A stretch of 5,015 nucleotides of DNA, from the NCBI GenBank assembly GCA_937934355.1, contig CALGZY010000018.1, forward strand, positions 1 to 5,015, in the 5' to 3' direction. Of this stretch, positions 1 to 5,015 are shown in pieces. Origin of the DNA: an uncultured Collinsella sp. (GTDB lineage Bacteria; Actinomycetota; Coriobacteriia; Coriobacteriales; Coriobacteriaceae). Made by a program: the position numbers and the translations under genes. The notes under the pieces were generated by a model. It had not been told where the DNA came from and searched no databases. It was given only the letters and a program-made list of their open reading frames with translations. The stretch's first letter is position 1; each line of letters opens with the position of its first letter.

Positions 1-36
1 ATGGACGAGAAAAGTGTCCGCAAGTCTCATGGCCAT
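1..36 (-). CDS. Start of a downstream gene, possibly the pilus class C sortase (partial, 12 codons)
   Basis: Reading leftward, an ATG at 36 opens a frame that stays open to the window edge and gives MAMRLADTFLVH. A Shine-Dalgarno-like AGGTGG lies 6 bases upstream of this ATG. A second in-frame ATG at 30 would be 12 bases from it, so 36 is the better start. The gene begins 36 bases after the stop codon of the major pilin, in the same direction, so it is very probably co-transcribed. In the well-known ebpABC-srtC and spa pilus loci the gene next to the backbone pilin is usually a class C sortase, which joins pilin subunits through lysine isopeptide bonds at the membrane. That identity is inference from position only. 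No catalytic residue is visible, and a signal peptidase or another pilus gene is equally compatible with 12 residues. Confidence 0.55.
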   Translation of the reverse strand, partial: MAMRLADTFLVH

Positions 37-42
37 CACATC

Positions 43-48
43 CCACCT
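43..48 (-). promoter_or_regulatory. Ribosome binding site of the downstream gene
   Basis: AGGTGG on the minus strand, 6 bases before the ATG at 36. It is close to the AGGAGG consensus and decides between the two in-frame ATG codons at 36 and 30. Confidence 0.6.
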
Positions 49-72
49 GCCAAAGGGATGGGTGAGTGAGCG

Positions 73-1800
73 TTACTCCTGCTCGGACTCCTCAGCCTGC
101 TTACGGCTGCGGATGAGGTGCGCCACGCCGATGCACAGCACCGCGCCGCCAGCGATCCAAGTGAAGGTCACGCCGTTGAGACCGGTGAGCGGGAGGTTGG
201 AGCCCTTCTTGTTCCGGATGGTGACGGGAATCGTGGCATCAGTGGCATTAGTAACGTTATTCGTATCAACCATGCCAGAATTATCAGAGACCTTAAGCCC
301 CGTCAAGTTGCCATCATCGTCGTAGTCCGGGGTGACCGTAATGATAACCGGCGCGATGGTGTTGTAGCCTTTAGGCGTGGTGGTCTCAGTTATTTGATAT
401 TTACCAGCGTCGAGACCGGGGATATAAATCTGACCGCTAGTCTCATCCGTAGTGAACTCATAGGCTTTGTCCTCTGTAACGAGGGTGCCATCCTGAGCAA
501 GCCACTTACCCTGAGAACCGGCGTCCTCGCTTCCCTCGCCGTCCATAACCTTTACCTTGAAGCCAGCCTTGAGCTTCTTATTAGTATCCTCGCTGTCAAC
601 CTTGGTAACATCGAGACGGAAGACGTGGTCTGTCACGACCTTGGTCACGGATTTGCCGGTACCTGCGGCCATGGGGTTGTTAGAGTACTCGAGATAGACC
701 TTGTTATCATTACCGGCAACTTCATAGCTAGCCTTGCTATTGAGTTCGGCCTTGTAGAAGACAACGATCTTAGTCTCTGCGCCGATGTTAAGCGTCTCGT
801 CGTCGTTAGCCGCAGTAGCCGACTTCAGCCCATTTCCCTTATCAAAATTCACCGTCAGAACGCCATTGCCCCCAGCAGGATCAACCACGTTGTAGCTTTC
901 CGGATTAATCTTGGTATATTTCTGACCATTCAGCGCATAAACCTCGAGCGAGCCCTTAGCATAAGTAAGGCCCTGCGAAAGGGTATCCGTAAATTTGTAT
1001 GTATAGGTATCATACGTGGCGTAGTTGTCTGCAATCGTGCCGGTGAGCTTATAGCTTACTTCCTGACCAACCTGGGAGTCAGCAACATTACTCCACCCCT
1101 CTTGAGCGGTGTAGCCGTCTTGATTATTCTCATCGCGGTCGTTAAGGATCTCCTTCTCGACGGTGGGGATTTTCTTTTTCGGCGCAATTTTCACCGGAGT
1201 CGCGCCGTCCACGAGCTTGAAGATAGGCGAGGTAAAGGCATCGGTCGATTGACTGGCCGCTGAGCCTTCAGTAGGATTGTTAACGCTCGCAGTAAGGAAC
1301 AACCAATAACCAGCATCGAGGTCGTCAAGCGTGTTTTTTCCTTGCGTGGTCTTCTTCCAAGTAAAGCCTTCTGCGCTAAGTTTCTTCGCAATTTCATTCA
1401 GCACGTTATCACTTGCGACGCGCGAGTTGTCCCCGTCCACGTTGGCATTCGTACACAGCCATTCGGCGGCATCCTGGGCATTTTTGCTGCGATAATTACC
1501 CTTATCGTTGGCAACGCTCCAGCTGTCGATTGCTTGTACGACGGCTTCCTGAATTTTCTGCTTCTGCGCGTCATCGGCGCCTGCCCACTGGATATTAGAG
1601 GCAGTGGAACCGCTCACATTGGCTGCAAAGATTTGAATGCCCTTATAGGTCGTGGTCGAAGAATAAGCGTCCTCAAACGTCACGGTCGAACCACCCTCAG
1701 CAAACGCCATCGTGACGGGCGCCATGACGCCACCAAAGCTCAGCGCTGCTGTGAGGCCTGCTGTCACTGCCAGGCGTGCGATGTTCTTGCTCATGCTCAT
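73..1800 (-). CDS. SpaH/EbpB-type LPXTG-anchored major (backbone) pilin, 575 aa
   Basis: This is probably the shaft subunit of a sortase-assembled pilus, polymerised outside the membrane. I chose the ATG at 1800 because GGAGG sits 8 bases upstream and a normal signal peptide follows. The longer reading from 1866 adds 22 charged residues that would spoil it. Residues 1-34 are a signal peptide with likely cleavage AFA|E. Residues 35-200 form the N-terminal pilin domain (YKGIQIF at 52, GYWLF at 164). A pilin-motif-like VKIAPKKK at 203-210 offers the lysine for polymerisation. Residues 212-380 look like a D2 isopeptide domain, with K216, D272 (FTDTLSQGL) and YSNNP at 372-376. Residues 390-530 are a CnaB-like domain with K400, the E-box YQITETTTPKGY (E472) and N530. 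LPLTG at 536-540 precedes a membrane helix (about 543-562) and an RSRK tail. The domain order is seen directly; the isopeptide pairs are predicted from family knowledge. It lies between the middle pilin and the probable sortase gene. Confidence 0.9.
   Translation of the reverse strand: MSMSKNIARLAVTAGLTAALSFGGVMAPVTMAFAEGGSTVTFEDAYSSTTTYKGIQIFAANVSGSTASNIQWAGADDAQKQKIQEAVVQAIDSWSVANDKGNYRSKNAQDAAEWLCTNANVDGDNSRVASDNVLNEIAKKLSAEGFTWKKTTQGKNTLDDLDAGYWLFLTASVNNPTEGSAASQSTDAFTSPIFKLVDGATPVKIAPKKKIPTVEKEILNDRDENNQDGYTAQEGWSNVADSQVGQEVSYKLTGTIADNYATYDTYTYKFTDTLSQGLTYAKGSLEVYALNGQKYTKINPESYNVVDPAGGNGVLTVNFDKGNGLKSATAANDDETLNIGAETKIVVFYKAELNSKASYEVAGNDNKVYLEYSNNPMAAGTGKSVTKVVTDHVFRLDVTKVDSEDTNKKLKAGFKVKVMDGEGSEDAGSQGKWLAQDGTLVTEDKAYEFTTDETSGQIYIPGLDAGKYQITETTTPKGYNTIAPVIITVTPDYDDDGNLTGLKVSDNSGMVDTNNVTNATDATIPVTIRNKKGSNLPLTGLNGVTFTWIAGGAVLCIGVAHLIRSRKQAEESEQE
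181..195 (-). other. LPLTG sorting motif of the major pilin
   Basis: These codons encode LPLTG (residues 536-540), followed by a hydrophobic stretch and RSRK. This is a canonical LPXTG cell-wall sorting signal; a sortase would cleave between Thr and Gly. Confidence 0.92.
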
Positions 1801-1808
1801 CTTCTTTT

Positions 1809-1813
1809 CCTCC
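1809..1813 (-). promoter_or_regulatory. Ribosome binding site of the major pilin
   Basis: GGAGG on the minus strand, 8 bases upstream of the ATG at 1800. This strong site fixes the start and fits an abundant subunit. Confidence 0.85.
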
Positions 1814-1883
1814 GTTTGCCGTTTGATTCTCATTCGATCGGTCATCATCTGTCTGTGTCTTAGCATCTGCTTCGCTACGTCTC

Positions 1884-1902
1884 GCCCCGCTCTCTGTGGG
1901 GC
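1884..1902 (-). other. Small GC-rich hairpin after the middle pilin gene
   Basis: On the transcript, GCCCC and GGGGC can pair as a perfect 5-bp stem around a 9-base loop, starting 7 bases after the TAG stop at 1909-1911. No run of U follows, so it is not a standard intrinsic terminator. It could be a weak attenuator or an RNA-processing or stability element that lets the major pilin be made at a different level from the gene before it. It may also be chance in a GC-rich stretch. Confidence 0.35.
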
Positions 1903-1908
1903 TGCCAG

Positions 1909-3570
1909 CTACTCTTTATGGCTGCCGCCTCCCCGCTTGACCAGGAGCGCGACCACGATGAGCGCGGCTCCGGCGACCGCTGCGGCGGCCGCGGCGTACA
2001 TTGCCATATCGCCAGTCGAGGGCATAAAGCCTCCGGTGGTAATGCTAGGGGGTGTGCCGGTGGGCGTGTTGATGAGCGACGCCTCCAGGCTGCCCGTCGA
2101 CCCGTCCGCGCTGTCGGCGCGCAGGGGCAACTCGGCCGTGATGGTGAGCTTGGGCTTGGCGGCGGCCACCTGGTCGACGTCCAGGCCCTCGGCCTTAACT
2201 GTCACGGAGCGCGTGCCCTCAAAGGCGGTGTAGCCCTTGGGCGCCTTGAGCTCGCGGACCTCCAGCTTGCCCGAGTCCACGCCCGAGACAGTCACGCGGC
2301 CGTCCTCGCCCGTGGTGACGGTGGCCTTGCCCTCCGCATCCCACGTGCCGTCGGCCGCTAGCGTGCGGCCGCGGTCGTCGGCGATGCTCAGGACCGCCCC
2401 GGCAAGCGGCTTGTCGCCGTCGCTGCCGCGCTTGGTGAGCGCGAGATCCCAGGTGTAGGCGCACGCATCGTCGCTCGGCGTGCGGGTGAAGCCGGCGTCG
2501 CCGGACTGGTCGGCAAAGGGAGAGCGCGGGTAGCGCAGGTAGACCTCGTTGGGGTTGCCCTTCGCGATGCCGTGGTTGCACGCGCTGTTGAGCGGCGCAT
2601 TGTACACGGCGACCACGCGGGCGCCCGCGGTGAAGGCGTCGGCCCCGCCGAGCGCGGCGATGAGGTCGCCGGTGCGCACGGTGAAGGCTTTGCCCTCGAC
2701 CGAGACCCTGCACTGTGAAGTTATGTCGGTCCACCCTTTAGCCGGCGTCGAGCTGGCGCTGCCGCCCTCACATGAGACCGCGTCAAAGCCACCGTCCGCG
2801 CCCGCCGCCACGTACACGCGCATGCTCGCGGCCACCTTGGAGGGGTCGAGCCCCGCGCCCATGGTGTCGACGAACCGCACCGTATAGGTGTCGTAGGCGG
2901 CAAGGCCCGCCGGGACCGTGGCAGAGAGGCGCCAGTACAGGTCGTCGGCGACCGTGGCGTCGGCGGCCTTCTGCCATGCGGCGGTGCCGTCCTCCAGCAC
3001 ATGCTTTTGGACCTTGGGGGTCGCCGCCTTGGGCTTGACGGTGACGGCGCTGCCGCCGACCAGGGCCATGATCGGCGCGGTGCCGACCTCGCCTTGGGCG
3101 ATGGCGTCGTCGTCGGCGACGATGAGCCAGTAGCCACAGGGCAGCTCGGCCTCCGTGCCCGCGTTAAGGGCCAAGGACACGGCGCTAGAGCTCTGAAGGG
3201 AACGAGCGAGCTGTGCGCTCAGTGCGCTCGTTAGGCGGGAATCGGTGTTGAGCCACTCGGCAGCTTCCCGCGCGGTGGTCTGGGAATTGGGCATGCCGGC
3301 GCTGTGCAGCACAGGCAGCGCGGCGTCGCGCACGGCGTCGCTTGCCCAGGCGAGGTCGGTGGCGATCTTGGCGTCGTTGTCGCCGTCGACAACGTTGGCG
3401 CTAAAGATCTGGTAGGCATCGTAGCTGCTCGCCACGGTGCCGCTCACCGTGATGGAACCGGTCGAGGTCGGCGCGGCCTGCGCGGAAGCGGGGAACACAA
3501 CCGCGCAGGTGCCGATCAGGAGGGCAAGCAGCGCAAACAAGATCGGGAAGGAGCAAACTTTCTTATTCAC
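1909..3570 (-). CDS. SpaH/EbpB-like pilin with MPSTG sorting signal, likely base or ancillary subunit, 553 aa
   Basis: This is a cell-wall-anchored pilin of the same general plan as the 575-residue protein after it, but diverged. The start is GTG at 3570, with GGAGGT 7 bases upstream; the next residues NKKVCSFPILFALLALL begin a signal peptide with likely cleavage QAA|P near residue 33. The N-terminal domain has YDAYQIF at 50 and GYWLI at 146. A pilin-motif-like VTVKPKAATPKVQK lies at 176-189. A D2-like domain keeps K189 and D235 but reads YPRSP (347-351) where the isopeptide asparagine is expected. A CnaB-like domain follows, with K380, the E-box LEVRELKAPKGY (E440) and N501. The sorting signal is MPSTG (516-520), then a helix at about 523-544 and the tail VKRGGGSHKE. 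The gene overlaps its upstream neighbour by 8 bases. Five cysteines lie in the mature ectodomain (145, 267, 287, 331, 370), an odd number. G+C is clearly higher than in both neighbours. The base role is inferred from its middle position, as for EbpB; a second shaft subunit is the alternative. Confidence 0.85.
   Translation of the reverse strand: MNKKVCSFPILFALLALLIGTCAVVFPASAQAAPTSTGSITVSGTVASSYDAYQIFSANVVDGDNDAKIATDLAWASDAVRDAALPVLHSAGMPNSQTTAREAAEWLNTDSRLTSALSAQLARSLQSSSAVSLALNAGTEAELPCGYWLIVADDDAIAQGEVGTAPIMALVGGSAVTVKPKAATPKVQKHVLEDGTAAWQKAADATVADDLYWRLSATVPAGLAAYDTYTVRFVDTMGAGLDPSKVAASMRVYVAAGADGGFDAVSCEGGSASSTPAKGWTDITSQCRVSVEGKAFTVRTGDLIAALGGADAFTAGARVVAVYNAPLNSACNHGIAKGNPNEVYLRYPRSPFADQSGDAGFTRTPSDDACAYTWDLALTKRGSDGDKPLAGAVLSIADDRGRTLAADGTWDAEGKATVTTGEDGRVTVSGVDSGKLEVRELKAPKGYTAFEGTRSVTVKAEGLDVDQVAAAKPKLTITAELPLRADSADGSTGSLEASLINTPTGTPPSITTGGFMPSTGDMAMYAAAAAAVAGAALIVVALLVKRGGGSHKE
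2011..2025 (-). other. MPSTG non-canonical sorting motif
   Basis: These codons encode MPSTG (residues 516-520), with Met where Leu is usual. A hydrophobic, alanine-rich helix and a basic residue pair follow in the right places, so it works as a sorting signal by architecture. The reading is in frame and 33 residues from the C-terminus. Confidence 0.85.
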
Positions 3571-5015
3571 GACGCTCACCTCCCTTCGCATTCGCCTTGC
3601 GACGAATGTGCATCCAGGCCGCAGCAGCGCAAAGCACCGCCGCACCGGCAAGGTACGTCAGAGTGACGCCCGACATACCAGAAAGGGGCAAAGAGGTGGA
3701 GTAGGTGTTGGTGAAGGTGGGGATGGAGGTATCGGTGGAGTTGGGGGCGGAGGTGTCGATGAACGTCTTTGCTTCGGCTTTGGGGTCTGCTGTCCAATTG
3801 CCTGCGGAGTCAACGGTTCCCTTCTCGTAGGTCACCCTACAGTTGATCTCTCCTTTTTCGGTGTCATACGTTGGCTCAACCGTGAACTCATAGACCGACT
3901 GGTCGTACGTGTAGTGCGAGAACTGCGAACCGTCGGTTTCCTCGCGCACATAGTACGTAAAGGTCTTGAAAGAACCACCCGGGTCGTCGGGATTATTCCT
4001 GATATCAGAAAGCGAGTACTTGAGCTCAACCTTTTTATTGTTATCAGTGGTGTCCTTGAACGAAAGCGTCTGCTCCGTATCTTCACCAGCAGAGGTCACG
4101 GCAGTACCGATGATGTTGTCAAATTTGCTGTCTTTCGCAAGCTGAAGTGTAAACTCCTTCATCTCGCCACCCTCAACGACCTTAGTCGCCTCAGGAGTCC
4201 AAGAAACCTCAGGGTCGTACTTGTTGGTGAAGGTTGCCTTGTTGGTGGAGGTTGCGCTGCTGGAGTCGACGATCGAATAATACCCATTAGCATCTACTGA
4301 CGCAGTCCTCGGCGAGCTAGCTGAACCCCCAGGATTCTTAGTCACGTCCACACGATCAATCGTGTAGCTATAGACATTAAGATTTTTAAACTCATCCGTC
4401 TTTCCCTGTATCGGAACAGACATAAGTACAGTCGACGTGTATTTGACTGTCACCTTAATCTCATATACAGCACGATCGTATATGACACCAGGAAGTTTGC
4501 CCGCATCTTCGACCAAGTAGTATGTAATTTCGGCAGCACCATTCGCTAAGAACTGCTTGCGAACGTTTTCGTTATTAAGAAGCTGCTTGCGAACGTCTTC
4601 GCTAAGGTCAAAGGCGATGTTGCCGTCAGCGCTATTCGGGACAGATTCGACAGGCTCGCAGTCACCTTTGTCGAATTTATCATTCTTCCAAGAAGGCGCC
4701 TTCGCAGTACCGGAGTCCTTGCGATAAACCGTAAAGGTGAACTCCTTATCTTTGAGGCCGCGGCCGTCCAACTCCTTGGTTGCCTTCAACTTAAGGCTCG
4801 GGTAGACGTACGTATCCGCAGGCTCGCCTAGGTACAAGTCGCCATTCGACATGATGCCGCCACCATGGTTCCAGGAGTAGTTGTCCGTGATGAAAGTTGT
4901 CACTTTATTATTCTGTAATGCCTCAATCACCGCTTTATCCGTGGCGCTAACACCCGAAGTCAGACCGATGCTATTTTTTACCTGAGCAACACCGTTGGCG
5001 GGGATGGTAATGGGA
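3563..5015 (-). CDS. C-terminal part of a large LPXTG-type surface protein with two Spy0128/FctA-type isopeptide domains (5' end off window)
   Basis: The frame is open from the right edge to TAA at 3563, giving 483 complete codons. The GTG at 4930 has in-frame sense codons before it, so it is internal and not the start. Counting from the first full codon (5014), residues 1-64 end in NHGGGIMSNGDLYLGE, resembling the last rungs of a right-handed beta-helix repeat region. Residues 72-267 look like one FctA/Spy0128 pilin isopeptide domain (K80, E169 in YYLVEDAG, N264 in TFTNKY). Residues 269-438 look like a second (K278, E358 in YYVREE, N436 in TFTNTY). LPLSG at 442-446, a membrane helix at about 449-470 and the basic tail HIRRKANAK follow. 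As the first visible and apparently largest subunit, it is a candidate tip adhesin. A minor pilin or a large non-pilus adhesin remains possible, because the N-terminus is missing. Confidence 0.85.
   Translation of the reverse strand, partial: PITIPANGVAQVKNSIGLTSGVSATDKAVIEALQNNKVTTFITDNYSWNHGGGIMSNGDLYLGEPADTYVYPSLKLKATKELDGRGLKDKEFTFTVYRKDSGTAKAPSWKNDKFDKGDCEPVESVPNSADGNIAFDLSEDVRKQLLNNENVRKQFLANGAAEITYYLVEDAGKLPGVIYDRAVYEIKVTVKYTSTVLMSVPIQGKTDEFKNLNVYSYTIDRVDVTKNPGGSASSPRTASVDANGYYSIVDSSSATSTNKATFTNKYDPEVSWTPEATKVVEGGEMKEFTLQLAKDSKFDNIIGTAVTSAGEDTEQTLSFKDTTDNNKKVELKYSLSDIRNNPDDPGGSFKTFTYYVREETDGSQFSHYTYDQSVYEFTVEPTYDTEKGEINCRVTYEKGTVDSAGNWTADPKAEAKTFIDTSAPNSTDTSIPTFTNTYSTSLPLSGMSGVTLTYLAGAAVLCAAAAWMHIRRKANAKGGERRE
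3578..3583 (-). promoter_or_regulatory. Ribosome binding site of the middle pilin, inside the upstream coding end
   Basis: GGAGGT on the minus strand, 7 bases before the GTG at 3570. It lies in the codons for the last glycines of the upstream protein, and the two frames overlap in GTGAATAA. This decides the GTG start and suggests translational coupling. Confidence 0.8.
3677..3691 (-). other. LPLSG non-canonical sorting motif of the large surface protein
   Basis: These codons encode LPLSG, with Ser in the usual Thr position, followed by GVTLTYLAGAAVLC and a basic tail. The flanking residues closely resemble those after LPLTG in the major pilin (GLNGVTFTWIAGGAVLC), so this is the sorting signal. 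Confidence 0.85.
4541..4600 (-). repeat. Tandem pair of 30-base (10-codon) near-repeats inside the first FctA-type domain
   Basis: Two adjacent 10-codon units encode EDVRKQLLNN and ENVRKQFLAN, identical at 7 of 10 residues. The first 18 bases of the units differ at one position and the remaining 12 have diverged. This looks like an old in-frame duplication that lengthened a charged, probably helical insert in the domain. Confidence 0.6.

Larger units (their letters stand above)
1801..1908 (-). other. Intergenic leader between middle pilin and major pilin
   Basis: This 108-base gap is the only real spacer between pilin genes. It holds a GC-rich hairpin just after the upstream stop codon and a strong ribosome binding site at its other end. 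I could not find a convincing -35/-10 pair, so the major pilin is probably translated from the same transcript as the genes before it. A weak internal promoter cannot be excluded by eye. A frame open from 1866 runs into the pilin, but it has no ribosome binding site worth the name and I do not treat it as coding. Confidence 0.6.

Noticed and set aside
118..1263. Long open frame (381 codons) on the plus strand opposite the major pilin
   Set aside because: It has no good ribosome binding site and no recognisable domain. It lies wholly antisense to a gene with signal peptide, E-box and sorting signal in the right order, so it is a shadow.
1801..1866. Longer start for the major pilin at 1866
   Set aside because: It would put 22 charged residues before the signal peptide and ignores the GGAGG site 8 bases upstream of the ATG at 1800.
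2219..2734. Arg/His-rich open frames on both strands within the middle pilin
   Set aside because: Low-complexity Arg, Pro and Ala-rich translations are typical of wrong frames in high-G+C coding DNA.
3201..3232. Perfect 8-bp inverted repeat (AACGAGCG / CGCTCGTT) with a 16-base loop
   Set aside because: It lies inside the coding sequence of the middle pilin N-terminal domain, in GC-rich DNA where such stems arise by chance. No U-tract or gene boundary is near.
3571..3651. Longer start for the middle pilin at 3651
   Set aside because: It would overlap the upstream gene by about 90 bases and bury the signal peptide. GGAGGT upstream of the GTG at 3570 explains the start better.
3437..4300. Open frame of 287 codons on the plus strand across the end of the large surface protein and the start of the middle pilin
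   Set aside because: It crosses the junction of two well-supported minus-strand genes, and its composition is what the antisense of those codons gives. No domain or start signal supports it.
4928..4930. GTG at 4930 as the start of the large surface protein
   Set aside because: The frame is open without a stop to the window edge, no ribosome binding site precedes it and no signal peptide follows, so the gene is cut by the window.

Overview
The window carries part of a Gram-positive sortase-assembled pilus (fimbria) operon. Everything is read on the minus strand, so transcription enters at the right edge and leaves at the left. The high but uneven G+C, three LPXTG-type surface proteins and the SpaH/EbpB-type pilin architecture suggest an actinobacterium. 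A gut or oral Coriobacteriia member such as Collinsella or Olsenella is my best guess, but this is inference from style and no marker gene is present.

In transcription order: (1) 5015 to 3563 holds the C-terminal 483 residues of a large surface protein. It has a glycine-rich segment resembling the end of a beta-helix repeat array, two Spy0128/FctA-type isopeptide domains and an LPLSG sorting signal; its N-terminus is outside the window. (2) 3570 to 1909 is a 553-residue SpaH/EbpB-like pilin with an unusual MPSTG signal. It overlaps the first gene by 8 bases and starts at GTG. (3) A 108-base gap (1801-1908) holds a small hairpin and a strong ribosome binding site. (4) 1800 to 73 is a 575-residue major (backbone) pilin with an LPLTG signal. 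(5) 36 to 1 is the first 12 codons of a further gene with a good ribosome binding site. By analogy with ebpABC-srtC and spa loci it is probably a class C sortase, but too little is visible to prove it.

Likely working model: all three proteins are exported by Sec and retained by their C-terminal sorting signals. A pilus-specific sortase polymerises the 575-residue protein through a lysine near its 'VKIAPKKK' segment. The large protein is a candidate tip adhesin, and the 553-residue protein a candidate base or ancillary subunit. The points most worth a second look are the three different sorting signals, the apparent loss of the D2-domain isopeptide asparagine in the middle pilin, and the much higher G+C of that gene compared with both neighbours. 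I found no RNA gene, mobile element, CRISPR array or clear promoter. The locus is of a known type rather than a wholly new system.
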